Shown here in pieces: positions 31,573 to 40,164 of a stretch of 64,000 nt of DNA. The first letter of the stretch is position 1, and the number at the start of each line of letters is the position of its first letter. Under the pieces are notes generated by a model, which searched no databases, was not told the DNA's origin, and saw nothing but the letters and a program-made list of their open reading frames with translations. The DNA is from Phycicoccus sp. Soil748. Its GTDB lineage: Bacteria; Actinomycetota; Actinomycetes; Actinomycetales; Dermatophilaceae. Location of the stretch: positions 263,619 to 327,618 of the forward strand of contig NZ_LMSC01000012.1 of assembly GCF_001428025.1 (NCBI RefSeq), read 5' to 3'. The position numbers and the translations under genes were made by a program.

Positions 31573-34410
31573 TCAGTCGAGCCGGTCGGCAGCGACCACC
31601 CCGCGCATCACGGAGTCGATGGCCCTGCGGGCGGTGGCCGCCAGCTGGGGCTCGGGAGCCGCGTCGGCGATCTGGCCGAGCAGGTCGACGACCTGCTTGC
31701 ACCGCCGGACGAAGTCACCGGCCGCCATGTCCTGCCCCCGCAGCACGAGGTCGAGCTTCTGGCCCGACGCCCAGCGGTGCATCATCCACGCCATACCCCC
31801 GTCGGGGTCCCCCATGAGCGGCAGGCCGAGGTCGCGCTCCCGGTCCTCGATCGCGGACCAGAGCCGCTGCATCTCGGTGACGGCCTCGGCGACGTCGTCA
31901 CCGGGCATGCGTGGCGACGGGTCGGCCTCGTCGCGCCGCGGCTCGTGGACCAGCGCCGACACGACGCTGGCGAGCCCGGCGGGGTCGAGCCGCTTCCACA
32001 GCCCGAGCCGAAGGCACTCCGCGGCGAGCAGGTCCTTCTCGGTGTAGAGGCGGCGCAGGTTCTCCCCCTGGGGGGTCACCTGGGTGCCGTCCGCCGACAG
32101 GTAGCCCATCTCCGCGAGCAGCTCGCAGATCCGGTCGAAGGTGCGGGCCACCGAGTTGGTGCGCCCCTCGACCTTGCGCTGGAGCCCGACGGTCTCGCGC
32201 TTGAGGCGCCACCACCGCTCGGCCCAGCGGGCGTGGTCCTCGCGGTCGGGGCACTGGTGGCACGGGTGGGCCTTGAGCCGGCGCCGCAGCTCGGCGATGC
32301 GCTCGTCCTCACCCGGCGTGGAGGCGGTGCGCGAGCGCTTCGGCGGCGGGTCGTGCGGCACCGCGATGCGCAGCGACGTGGCGAGGTCGCGGCGCGCCTT
32401 GGGGCTCTTGGCGTTGAAGTGCGGTGGCACCTTGACCTGGGCGACCGCCTCGACGGGTACGGGCACGTCGACGAGGGTGAGCTTGCGCAGCTGGCGGTCC
32501 TCGGTGACGACGGTGGGCGCCGGTGCCTCGCCGCGGAACGACTTCGACGGCTGGACCACGACGGCGTACCCGGCGCGGCGGCCGGCGGGGATCCTGATGA
32601 CGTCGCCGATGCGCAGTGCCTCGAGGGACACGGCGGCCTCGGCCCGCTTGCTTGCCGACCTGGCCCGGGCGCCGTCCTTCTCGAGCCGGGCGATCTCCTG
32701 GCGGATCCCGGCGTACTCGGAGAAGTCGCCGAGGTGGCACTCCATGCCCTCGGCGTAGCCCTCGAGCCCCTCCTCGTTGCGCCGCACCGCGCGGGCGATG
32801 CCGACGACGGCCCGGTCGGCCTGGAACTGGGCGAACGAGGTCTCCAGGATCTCGCGCGCCACCTCCCGTCCCACCTGGGCCACGAGGTTGACCGCCATGT
32901 TGTAGGTCGGCCGGAAGCTCGAGCGCAGCGGGTAGGTGCGGGTGGACGCCAGGCCCGCGACGGCCAGCGGGTCGAGGCCGCGGTTCCACAGCACGAGGGC
33001 GTGGCCCTCGACGTCGATGCCGCGCCGCCCGGCGCGCCCGGTGAGCTGGGTGTACTCCGCGGGCGTGACGTCGGCGTGTGTCTCACCGTTGAACTTCACG
33101 AGCTTCTCGAGCACCACGGTCCGGGCCGGCATGTTGATGCCCAGGGCGAGGGTCTCGGTGGCGAACACCGCGCGGATGCGCCCGGCGGTGAACAGCTCCT
33201 CGACGATCTCGCGGAACGTCGGCAGCATCCCGGCGTGGTGGGCGGCGAAGCCGCGGGTGAGGCCCTCGACGAAGTCCCAGTAGCCGAGCACGCCGAGGTC
33301 CTCCTCGGCCAGGCCCTGGATGCGCTCCTCGACGGTGCGCCGGATCCGCTCCCCCTCCGCGTCGGTGATGAGGTGCACCCCGTCGCGCAGCAGCTGGCTG
33401 ACGGCTCCCTCGCACCCGGCCCGGCTGAAGATGAAGGTGATCGCCGGCAGCAGGCCGTCGCGGTCCAGCCGGGTGACGACCTCGGACCGGCTCGGACCGC
33501 CACCGGGCCTCCCGCCGCCGCCTCCTGCGCCGCCACGCGCCATACCGCGTCCGCCCGGGCCACCACCGGGGCCGCGGGGTGCGCCGCGCCCACGGTGCGG
33601 CAGGCGGCCGGCGTCACGGTTGCCCCGGCCCCCGTCGTCCCACCGTCCGCGCTGCTCGGTGCCCCGGATGGCCTGCAGGAGCTCGGGGTTGACCTTGGTG
33701 GCGTCGGCACCGGTGGTGGGTGAGGCGGTCTCGTCGACGAAGAGGTCGTACAGGCCCTGGCCCACCATCATGTGCTGCCACAGGGGCACCGGCCGGTGCT
33801 CGGAGACGATGACCTCGTGGTTGCCTCGGACCTCGGCCAGCCACGCGCCGAACTCCTCGGCGTTGCTGACCGTCGCCGAGAGCGAGACCACCTGAACGTC
33901 CTCGGGGAGGTGGATGATCACCTCTTCCCAGACGGCGCCGCGGAAGCGGTCGGCGAGGTAGTGCACCTCGTCCATCACCACGAAGCCGAGCCCGCGCAGG
34001 GTGGGCGAGCCCGCGTACATCATGTTGCGCAGCACCTCGGTCGTCATGACGACCACCGGTGCCTCACCGTTGACGGAGGAGTCCCCGGTCAGGAGCCCGA
34101 CGTTGGAGGAGCCGTGGCGCCGGACCAGGTCGAGGTACTTCTGGTTGGACAGGGCCTTGATCGGGGTCGTGTAGAAGGCCTTGCGACCCGTGCTCAGCGC
34201 GAGGTGCACGGCGAACTCGCCGACGATGGTCTTGCCGGCACCGGTCGGCGCGGCAACGAGGACGCCCTTGCCGGCCTCGACGGCGCGGCACGCCTGCTCC
34301 TGGAACTCGTCGAGCGGGAAGTCCAGGCCCGCGCTGAACTCGGCGAGCCGGGGGCTCCGGCGGGCCGACCGTTCGGCAGAGGCGGCGAAACGCTCGGCGG
34401 GGGTGGCCAT
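31573..34410 (-). CDS. helY: Ski2/Mtr4-like DEVH-box helicase HelY
   Basis: The 945-residue helicase has Walker A APTGAGKT (54-61), DEVH (147-150), SAT in VVSLSATVSNAEEFGAWL and motif VI QLTGRAGRRGIDV. The C-terminal half holds the rRNA-processing arch/DSHCT-type region. Residues about 254-307 form an Arg/Gly-rich insertion with RGRGAPRG, GGRGMARGG-like runs, unlike the compact bacterial helicases. HelY is the actinobacterial homologue of eukaryotic RNA-exosome helicases; its bacterial role is little defined. TAGCCT lies 6 bp before the ATG at 34410, giving a likely leaderless start. The helY-tatC-tatA-pafC-pafB order matches mycobacteria. Confidence 0.93.
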   Translation of the reverse strand: MATPAERFAASAERSARRSPRLAEFSAGLDFPLDEFQEQACRAVEAGKGVLVAAPTGAGKTIVGEFAVHLALSTGRKAFYTTPIKALSNQKYLDLVRRHGSSNVGLLTGDSSVNGEAPVVVMTTEVLRNMMYAGSPTLRGLGFVVMDEVHYLADRFRGAVWEEVIIHLPEDVQVVSLSATVSNAEEFGAWLAEVRGNHEVIVSEHRPVPLWQHMMVGQGLYDLFVDETASPTTGADATKVNPELLQAIRGTEQRGRWDDGGRGNRDAGRLPHRGRGAPRGPGGGPGGRGMARGGAGGGGGRPGGGPSRSEVVTRLDRDGLLPAITFIFSRAGCEGAVSQLLRDGVHLITDAEGERIRRTVEERIQGLAEEDLGVLGYWDFVEGLTRGFAAHHAGMLPTFREIVEELFTAGRIRAVFATETLALGINMPARTVVLEKLVKFNGETHADVTPAEYTQLTGRAGRRGIDVEGHALVLWNRGLDPLAVAGLASTRTYPLRSSFRPTYNMAVNLVAQVGREVAREILETSFAQFQADRAVVGIARAVRRNEEGLEGYAEGMECHLGDFSEYAGIRQEIARLEKDGARARSASKRAEAAVSLEALRIGDVIRIPAGRRAGYAVVVQPSKSFRGEAPAPTVVTEDRQLRKLTLVDVPVPVEAVAQVKVPPHFNAKSPKARRDLATSLRIAVPHDPPPKRSRTASTPGEDERIAELRRRLKAHPCHQCPDREDHARWAERWWRLKRETVGLQRKVEGRTNSVARTFDRICELLAEMGYLSADGTQVTPQGENLRRLYTEKDLLAAECLRLGLWKRLDPAGLASVVSALVHEPRRDEADPSPRMPGDDVAEAVTEMQRLWSAIEDRERDLGLPLMGDPDGGMAWMMHRWASGQKLDLVLRGQDMAAGDFVRRCKQVVDLLGQIADAAPEPQLAATARRAIDSVMRGVVAADRLD

Positions 34411-34416
34411 GAGCCG

Positions 34417-34422
34417 AGGCTA
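34417..34422 (-). promoter_or_regulatory. -10 element for leaderless helY mRNA
   Basis: TAGCCT on the minus strand, 6 bp before the helY ATG, within the 14-bp gap after the upstream lipid kinase gene (whose stop is a separate TGA). Confidence 0.45.
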
Positions 34423-34424
34423 CG

Positions 34425-35354
34425 TCAGCGGCCGGCGCCAGGAGCGGAGGGTGGCCGCGACCCGGCCGGCACCAGGACGGTGACGGCGGCGGGGACGACC
34501 TCGAGGGTTAGCGGCAGCGGTGCGAAGCGCTCGCCGTCCGCGTAGGCGACGATGCCCTCGGCCTCGAGGGTCACCTGGCGCCCGCGCAGCACCTCGACGG
34601 CCGGGTGGGCGACGTGGGTGCCCTTGAAGACCTTGGGGAACACCCGGAGGAACTCCAGGGTGCTGATCTCGCGCAGCACCAGGACGTCGAGCAGGCCGTC
34701 GTCCATCTGCGCGCCCGGGAGGACCTGCATCCCTCCCCCGTAGCTGGGGCCGTTGCCCACCGCGACGAGCATCGCCCGGGTCTCGTGGCGGACGCCGTCG
34801 ATGGTGACGACGTAGGGGATCGGGGAGAAGAGCGGCAGCTCGCGCAGCAGGGCCAGGGTGTAGCGCAGCTGACCCTTGGGCCACGGCCAGGTGTTGGCCC
34901 GCTCGTTGACGACCGCGTCGAATCCCGCACCCAGTACCCCGCCGAACCATCGCCGGTTGCCGTGCTCGTCGACGTGGCGGATGGCGTCGATGGTGCGCGG
35001 GACCCCGGTCGTGACGAGGTCGGCGGCACGCACCGGGTCGTGCACCGGCAGCCCGAGCCCGCGCGCGATGTCGTTGCCGGTCCCGGCCGCGATGAGGGCG
35101 AGCGGCACCTTGGTCTCGGCCGCCAGGTTGATGCCCAGGTGGGCCATCCCGTCACCGCCGACGACCGCGAGGACGTCGATGCCCTGCGCGATGGCGCCAA
35201 GGGCGCGGTCACGAGCGGCGTCGTACGACTCGTCGGAGAGGTCGAGGACCTCGTGCCCCGCGGCCCGCATCCGCGCGGCGACCTCCAGGCCGAGCGACCG
35301 GCCCCTGCTCTTGCCCGAGGTCGGGTTGACGACCAGGCCGATGCGCGTGCTCAC
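34425..35354 (-). CDS. Diacylglycerol/lipid kinase (DagK/YegS family)
   Basis: The 309-residue protein begins at GTG 35354 and shows the DAGK catalytic fold: IGLVVNPTSGKSRG, DVLAVVGGDGMAHLGIN (GGDG nucleotide motif), ALIAAGTGNDIARGLGLP (GTGND), then FGGVLGAGFDAVVNERAN and QMDDGLLDVLVLREIS. The family phosphorylates diacylglycerol or related lipids with ATP, feeding phosphatidate back to phospholipid synthesis. It lies between tatC (25 bp upstream) and helY (14 bp downstream), so it is likely in the same transcript as the tat genes. Confidence 0.92.
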   Translation of the reverse strand: MSTRIGLVVNPTSGKSRGRSLGLEVAARMRAAGHEVLDLSDESYDAARDRALGAIAQGIDVLAVVGGDGMAHLGINLAAETKVPLALIAAGTGNDIARGLGLPVHDPVRAADLVTTGVPRTIDAIRHVDEHGNRRWFGGVLGAGFDAVVNERANTWPWPKGQLRYTLALLRELPLFSPIPYVVTIDGVRHETRAMLVAVGNGPSYGGGMQVLPGAQMDDGLLDVLVLREISTLEFLRVFPKVFKGTHVAHPAVEVLRGRQVTLEAEGIVAYADGERFAPLPLTLEVVPAAVTVLVPAGSRPPSAPGAGR

Positions 35355-35379
35355 GGGCGGACAGTACCGGTGCGGCGGC

Positions 35380-36186
35380 TCAGAGCGCGGACGCCTCGTC
35401 GTCGGACACGTCGACCCAGTCGGGGCGGGACTTGCGCTTGCGCCGCTCGATCAGCTTGCTGACCAGGATCGCCAGGAAGTAGAGCACCGTCAGCGGCAGC
35501 GCCATCAGGAACATCGTGAACGCGTCTGGCGTCGGGGTGGCCACCGCCGACAGCACGAAGATCCCGAAGACCGCCGGGCGCCACGCCTTGAGCATCGCCC
35601 TGGCAGGCAGGATGCCGATCGCGTTGAGGGCCACGAGGAACACGGGCAGCAGGAAGGCCGCGCCGAACACCAGGATGAACCGCGTGACGAAGCTGAAGTA
35701 GTCGGAGACCTGCTGGATGTTGGAGGCGCCCGCGGGCGTGAACCCGTAGAGCACCGCGAGGACCGCCGGCAGGACGTAGTAGGCGAGCCCGCACCCGGCG
35801 AGGAACAGCGGGAAGATGGCGCCGATGAACGCCAGGGAGATGTTGCGTTCCTTCTTCGTCAGGCCCGGGACGATGAACGCCCACACCTGGTAGAGCCACA
35901 CCGGGCTCGAGGCGATGATGCCGACGAAGATCGCGATGCTCAGCTGCTGGGAGAACGCCGCGGTGGCGTTGCCGAAGTTGAGGCTGATGACGCTCTCGGG
36001 GTGGGCGGCCTTGTAGTCGTTGAACGGTGCCGCCAGCCGGCCGTAGACCTGGGGGTAGTAGATCCACCCGAAGACGGCCCCCACCAGGGTCGCGACCGCC
36101 GAGATGAGGAACCGCCGCCGCAGCTCGCGCAGGTGGTCGCCGAGCGTCATGCGTCCCTCGGGGTTGCGGGCACGACGGAGCGCCAT
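35380..36186 (-). CDS. tatC: Sec-independent translocase subunit TatC
   Basis: The 268-residue protein starts MALRRARNPEGRMTLGDHLRELRRRFLISAVATLVGAVFGW, with the family's L-x-E-L-R-R-R cytoplasmic motif before the first helix. Six hydrophobic segments follow, including ASSPVWLYQVWAFIVPGLTKKERN. TatC recognises twin-arginine signal peptides and forms the core of the Tat translocase, which exports folded proteins. The C-terminal tail is basic. It is 50 bp downstream of tatA; no tatB gene is nearby, as in many actinobacteria. Confidence 0.96.
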   Translation of the reverse strand: MALRRARNPEGRMTLGDHLRELRRRFLISAVATLVGAVFGWIYYPQVYGRLAAPFNDYKAAHPESVISLNFGNATAAFSQQLSIAIFVGIIASSPVWLYQVWAFIVPGLTKKERNISLAFIGAIFPLFLAGCGLAYYVLPAVLAVLYGFTPAGASNIQQVSDYFSFVTRFILVFGAAFLLPVFLVALNAIGILPARAMLKAWRPAVFGIFVLSAVATPTPDAFTMFLMALPLTVLYFLAILVSKLIERRKRKSRPDWVDVSDDEASAL

Positions 36187-36236
36187 GGTCGGTCAGCTCT
36201 CGGCGGGTTCGGGGCTCAGGTCGGCGCGCAGGGCGG

Positions 36237-36560
36237 TCAGAGGCCGCTGGTGTTGTCCGTGCGGGGGCTGTTGTCCTCGGTGATCGGCGAGGAGGCCGTG
36301 GCCCCGGGCGTTGCCGTGGTGCCCGTCGTCGTGCCGGTGGTGGGCGTCGCGGTCTGGTCGCGGACGGTCTCGCCCTTGACGGTGTCGCTGCTCGCGGCGC
36401 TCTTGCCGTCGTTCTTCATCTCGTGCACCTCGGACTTGAAGATGCGCATCGAGCGGCCCACGCTGCGGGCGGCGTCGGGCAGACGCTTGAACCCGAACAG
36501 CACGACGAGCAGGACCAGCAGGACGATGATGTGCCAGCCTTCGAAGAGTCCGCGACCCAT
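36237..36560 (-). CDS. tatA: Twin-arginine translocase subunit TatA
   Basis: The 107-residue protein has one short membrane helix (HIIVLLVLLVVLFGFKRLPDAARSVG) with the FGFKRLPD hinge followed by an amphipathic helix (residues about 25-45), then a Thr/Ser/Ala-rich unstructured tail from residue 65. TatA oligomers make the protein-conducting element for folded Tat substrates. The ATG at 36560 begins MGRGLFEGWHI. It precedes tatC on the same strand. Confidence 0.95.
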   Translation of the reverse strand: MGRGLFEGWHIIVLLVLLVVLFGFKRLPDAARSVGRSMRIFKSEVHEMKNDGKSAASSDTVKGETVRDQTATPTTGTTTGTTATPGATASSPITEDNSPRTDNTSGL

Positions 36561-36638
36561 GGAATTCAGTCCTCTCGGTCCCCGTCGGGGTGACCTTGCG
36601 CTTGTCGTGGTGCCTGGTGGCGTGGTGCCGGGTGGTTC

Positions 36639-36950
36639 CTAGTCTAGATGCCGTGCCCACGCAGGGCGGCGTGCCGCCTGTCGGGCGCGCCGCTGCTGCT
36701 TCAACGAGGCGCGGGTGGCGTCGCGTTCCCGGCGCAGCGCACGGGGGTCGCCGAAGATCGCCGGCTCTGGGGCGGGCGTGGGCTCACCGAGCCGCTCCGT
36801 CTGCTCCTGCAGCGCCGCGACGGTCTCCGACGCGCGGGACACCTCGGCGCCCAGCTCCTTGACCTGGCCCCACAGGCCCCACGCACGGGACGCGAGGTAG
36901 GCCGCCGCGATGACCACGAGCAGCACCCAAATCAGGACCCACCACCACAT
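36639..36950 (-). CDS. Small single-pass membrane protein, unknown function
   Basis: This 103-residue protein has one N-terminal helix (MWWWVLIWVLLVVIAAAYLASRAWGLW) followed by a predicted coiled coil (about 28-55, QVKELGAEVSRASETVAALQEQTERL) and a basic C-terminus (SLKQQRRARQAARRPAWARHLD). I know of no assigned function. It follows pafC by 10 bp and precedes tatA by 78 bp, so it belongs to the pafB-pafC-tat gene string. TAGGGT 7 bp before its ATG coincides with the pafC stop codon. Confidence 0.75.
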   Translation of the reverse strand: MWWWVLIWVLLVVIAAAYLASRAWGLWGQVKELGAEVSRASETVAALQEQTERLGEPTPAPEPAIFGDPRALRRERDATRASLKQQRRARQAARRPAWARHLD

Positions 36951-36960
36951 GCCGTCGACC

Positions 36961-37950
36961 CTACCCGCCCGCCGCGGGCGTCGTGTCGGCGACGCCGTAC
37001 GCCGCGAGGGCCTCCAGGGCGCCGTCGGTGACGGCCCGCGCGAGCTCGGGCGGGGCCACGACGATCGCGTGCCCGCCGAGGCGCCAGAGCAGCCTGCGCA
37101 GCCAGAGCGTGTCGGCCGTGCGCAGGGTCACCGTGCTCGACCCGTCGGGGGCGACGTCCACGGAGTCGACCGGGTAGTAGTCGGCCACCCAGGCGGCGCC
37201 GCGCGACAGGTGCAGCGTCACCTTGGTGTCGTCCTCGCGCGGGGTGAAGGTGCCGGCGTCGAGGTCGCGCAGCCGGGCGTCGGCGGGCGGCGTGCCGTCG
37301 ACGTCGAGCACCTCCAGCGACTCGATCCGGTCCATGCGGAACAGCCGGGTGTCCTGGGCGCGGTGGCACCAGCCCTCGAGGTACCAGTGGGCGTCGAGGT
37401 TGACCACGCGCATCGGGTCGACGTCGCGCTCGGTGGACTCGTCACGGCTCGGCACGAGGTAGCGCAGGTGCATCCGGCGGCGCCGCTCGACCGCGCGTCG
37501 CGCGTCGGCGAGCAGCCCGGCCTCGACGCCCTCGTCGATGGACACCTCGACCCGCGAGGCGGCCTCGGCGCTGGCGCCGGTCGCCGCCTCGAGCTTGGCC
37601 ATGGCCCGCTCGATGGTGTCGCGCTCCCCCAGCCCCGGCACCGCGGCGAGGGCGCGCAGGCCGACCATGAGGGTCAGGGCCTCGTCACGGCCGAGGCGCA
37701 GGGGGCGGGCGATGGTGTCGGCGTTGCTGACGAAGACACGGCCGCCCTCCCACTCGGCGTCGATGAGCTCGTCGGGCATCTGGCCGTAGCCACACAGGTA
37801 GAGCAGCCGCAGGTCGGTCTCGAGCTGCTCGACGCTGATGCCGAGGTCGGCCGCCGCCTGCTCGGTGTCGATGCCCTGGCGGTTGACCAGCCAGGGGACC
37901 ATGGTCAGCAGGCGGGCGAGGCGCGCCGTGGCGGTCTCCTGCGTGCTCAC
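36961..37950 (-). CDS. pafC: WYL-domain transcriptional activator PafC
   Basis: The 329-residue protein from GTG 37950 has an N-terminal winged helix (ARLARLLTMVPWLVNRQGIDTEQAAADLGISVEQLETDLRLLYLCGYGQ), a WYL domain (RMHLRYLVPSRDESTERDVDPMRVVNLDAHWYLEGWCHRAQDTRLFRMDRIESL) and a C-terminal WCX region. With PafB it forms the PafBC heterodimer that switches on the mycobacterial DNA-damage response, independent of LexA. The GTG overlaps the pafB TGA (GTGA). Pup-ligase genes are nearby, as in mycobacteria. Confidence 0.94.
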   Translation of the reverse strand: MSTQETATARLARLLTMVPWLVNRQGIDTEQAAADLGISVEQLETDLRLLYLCGYGQMPDELIDAEWEGGRVFVSNADTIARPLRLGRDEALTLMVGLRALAAVPGLGERDTIERAMAKLEAATGASAEAASRVEVSIDEGVEAGLLADARRAVERRRRMHLRYLVPSRDESTERDVDPMRVVNLDAHWYLEGWCHRAQDTRLFRMDRIESLEVLDVDGTPPADARLRDLDAGTFTPREDDTKVTLHLSRGAAWVADYYPVDSVDVAPDGSSTVTLRTADTLWLRRLLWRLGGHAIVVAPPELARAVTDGALEALAAYGVADTTPAAGG

Positions 37951-38948
37951 GCGGCACCCCCGGTCAGGGCGCGGTGGGCAGCGAGGGCACCGCGCAGGCG
38001 CGCCACAACGAGGTCGCGCACCTCGACGGGCTCGACGACGACGACGTCCGCGCCGTACCCGCTCACCTCGTCGGCCAGCGCGTCGTCGTCGGTGAACGGC
38101 ACCTGCAACGTGGTCCACTCCCCCTCCACCCCACGGGTCTCGCCGCGACGGCGCAGCGACTGGCCGCGCCCCTCCCGGACGCGCACCGTGGCGCTGCCGG
38201 AGAACTCGCGCTCCCCCACCGTTGTCCGGATCATCTCGCGCGCGCGGTGGTCGGACGGCACGACGTACGGTGCCGCCCGCCGGACCACGGACACGGTGCC
38301 GTCGATGCGGGACAGGCGGAACACGCGCGGGGCTCCACGGTCGAGGTCGAAGCCGGTGAGGTACCAGCGGCCGTGCCACGAGGCGAGCCCCCACGGCTGG
38401 ACGCGGCGGGTGTTGACCTCGCCCTGGCCGCCGGTGCGGTAGCCGAACGAGATGGTCTGCTGGCCGACGACGGCGTTCTTCACCGGTTCGAAGGCGGGCT
38501 CGCTGGTGCCCAGGCGAGGCTCGATCCCGACGAGGGAGTCGCCGTCGCGCTCGATGCCGGCCGCCTTGAGCTTGCGCAGGGCCTGCGCGGCGGGACCCGC
38601 GAGCGAGGCGTGTGCCCAGGTGCGGCTGGCCAGGCCCAGGACCGCCAGCTCGTCGGGCTCGAACTCGATGTCCGGCAGGGCGTACTCACGCTGGTCGATC
38701 CGGTAGCCCACCTCGTCGTCCCAGACGCCACCGATGTCCTCGGTCACCAGCGGGATGCCGAGCTCGCGCAGCTCGTCCTTGTCGCGCTCGAACATGCGGT
38801 CGAAGGCCTCGTCGCTGGCGGCGTCGCCGTACTGCGGCACGATGTCGCGGATCTTGGACTTCGGCAGGGCACGCCGGGTGTAGAGCAGGCACAGCACGAG
38901 GTTGAGCAGTCGCTCGGTCTTGGCCGCGGGACCGGTGGGTGAACTCAC
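37947..38948 (-). CDS. pafB: WYL-domain transcriptional activator PafB
   Basis: From GTG 38948 the protein has 333 residues: an N-terminal winged helix (KTERLLNLVLCLLYTRRALPKSKIRDIVPQY, FDRMFERDKDELRELGIPL), a WYL domain (TISFGYRTGGQGEVNTRRVQPWGLASWHGRWYLTGFDLDRGAPRVFRLSRI) and a C-terminal WCX region. It works with PafC as DNA-damage activator. The longer frame to 39023 is rejected because TAGCGT sits 7 bp before GTG 38948. It is divergent from the DUF3866 gene, the two starts being 52 bp apart. Confidence 0.94.
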   Translation of the reverse strand: MSSPTGPAAKTERLLNLVLCLLYTRRALPKSKIRDIVPQYGDAASDEAFDRMFERDKDELRELGIPLVTEDIGGVWDDEVGYRIDQREYALPDIEFEPDELAVLGLASRTWAHASLAGPAAQALRKLKAAGIERDGDSLVGIEPRLGTSEPAFEPVKNAVVGQQTISFGYRTGGQGEVNTRRVQPWGLASWHGRWYLTGFDLDRGAPRVFRLSRIDGTVSVVRRAAPYVVPSDHRAREMIRTTVGEREFSGSATVRVREGRGQSLRRRGETRGVEGEWTTLQVPFTDDDALADEVSGYGADVVVVEPVEVRDLVVARLRGALAAHRALTGGAA

Positions 38949-38955
38949 CCGCCCG

Positions 38956-38961
38956 ACGCTA
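38956..38961 (-). promoter_or_regulatory. -10 element for leaderless pafBC mRNA
   Basis: TAGCGT on the minus strand, 7 bp before the pafB GTG. No gene on this strand ends here, so the TAG is not a stop codon. It shares the 52-bp divergent region with the DUF3866 promoter. Confidence 0.6.
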
Positions 38962-38987
38962 CCCGAGTGGTGCAGGCACCCCGTGGC

Positions 38988-38993
38988 TAGTCT
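38988..38993 (+). promoter_or_regulatory. -10 element for leaderless DUF3866-gene mRNA
   Basis: TAGTCT on the plus strand, 7 bp before GTG 39001. The two divergent -10 hexamers (this and pafB) lie only 26 bp apart, so RNA polymerase binding on the two sides is likely mutually exclusive. Confidence 0.6.
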
Positions 38994-39000
38994 GCGTGTC

Positions 39001-40116
39001 GTGATGCAGTGGCGCGAGGGCACGGTGCAGGAGGTGCGTGGCCGGTGGCCGGGCGCCGTGGAGTACGCCGTGGAGCTGGCCGGCGACGAGGGTCGCGTCG
39101 TGCGGGCGCTCGCCTACACCGCGCTCGCGGGTGAACCCCAGGTCGGCGACCGGGTCCTGCTCAACGCCTCAGCCCTCCTGCGCGGCCTCGGCACCGGCGG
39201 CCTGGCGTTCGTCGTCGTCGCCCCCGACCGCCTCCCGGCCGACCCCCCGGCGGACGCCGGGCACATCGTCAAGGCGCGGTACACCCCCCAGCAGCAGATG
39301 TTCATGGCCGTCGACGAGCAGGACAGCCCGCACCACGCCGCGCTGACCTCCGGCCCGGCCGACGCCGGCGACCTCCTCGGGATGCCCGTCGTCGTGGCCG
39401 ACCTCCACTCCGCACTGCCCGCGGTCGTCGCCGGGCTCCGCTCGGAGCGACCCGGAGCCCGGGTCGTCTACCTCATGACCGACGGCGGGGCCCTGCCGAT
39501 CGCCTTCTCCCGGACCGTCGCCGGGCTCCGCGACGCGGGCTGGCTGCACGGCACCGTCACCGTCGGCCAGGCCTACGGGGGCGAGCACGAGGCCGTCACC
39601 CTGCACTCCGGGCTGCTGGCGGCCCGCCACGTGCTGGGCGCCGACGTCGCGGTCGTCGTGCAGGGGCCCGGCAACGTCGGCACCGGCACCACGTGGGGCT
39701 ACACCGGTGTCGCTGCCGGCGAGGCGCTCAACGCCGTCGGGGTCCTGCGCGGGCGCGGGGTCGCCGCGCTGCGCGTCTCCGACGCCGACCTGCGCGGCCG
39801 CCATCGCGGCATCTCCCACCACAGCCGCACGGCGTACGGGCGCGTGTGCCTGACCGCGGCGGACGTGCCGGTGGGGCTGGTGGACGACGAGTTCGGGCGG
39901 CTCGTGCACGAGCAGGCCAGCGCCCTGGTCGAGGACGCCAGCGGCGACCTGGCGCTGCGTGAGGTGGAGGTCGACGGGCTCGACGAGTCGCTGCGCGCCT
40001 CCCCCGTCAGGCTCTCGACCATGGGCCGCGGGCTCGACGAGGACCACGCGGCGTTCCTGCACAGCGCAGCAGCCGGGCGGTGGGCCGCCCGGCTGCTGGA
40101 AGGTGGTGCCGGCTGA
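39001..40116 (+). CDS. DUF3866-family protein
   Basis: The 371-residue protein starts GTG-ATG (39001; ATG 39004 is equally possible): VMQWREGTVQEVRGRWPGAVEYAV. Recognisable DUF3866 stretches are HIVKARYTPQQQMFMAVDEQDSPHH, GMPVVVADLHSALPAVVAGL, YLMTDGGALPIAFSRTV, GQAYGGEHEAVTLHSGLLAARHVLGADVAVVVQGPGNVGTGT and SHHSRTAYGRV. The Gly-rich GPGNVGTGT segment looks like a ligand loop. No membrane segment or signal peptide is present. The function is unknown. It sits head to head with pafB and tail to tail with an FKBP gene. Confidence 0.88.
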   Translation: MMQWREGTVQEVRGRWPGAVEYAVELAGDEGRVVRALAYTALAGEPQVGDRVLLNASALLRGLGTGGLAFVVVAPDRLPADPPADAGHIVKARYTPQQQMFMAVDEQDSPHHAALTSGPADAGDLLGMPVVVADLHSALPAVVAGLRSERPGARVVYLMTDGGALPIAFSRTVAGLRDAGWLHGTVTVGQAYGGEHEAVTLHSGLLAARHVLGADVAVVVQGPGNVGTGTTWGYTGVAAGEALNAVGVLRGRGVAALRVSDADLRGRHRGISHHSRTAYGRVCLTAADVPVGLVDDEFGRLVHEQASALVEDASGDLALREVEVDGLDESLRASPVRLSTMGRGLDEDHAAFLHSAAAGRWAARLLEGGAG

Positions 40117-40131
40117 GCCCAGCTCAGCCGT

Positions 40132-40148
40132 GGTCCGCGAGGCGGACC
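40132..40148. terminator. Bidirectional hairpin between DUF3866 and FKBP genes
   Basis: GGTCCGC (40132-40138) and GCGGACC (40142-40148) form a perfect 7-bp stem around GAG, in the 48-bp gap between two convergent stops. Confidence 0.65.
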
Positions 40149-40164
40149 GTCGTGGGGTTCGCGG

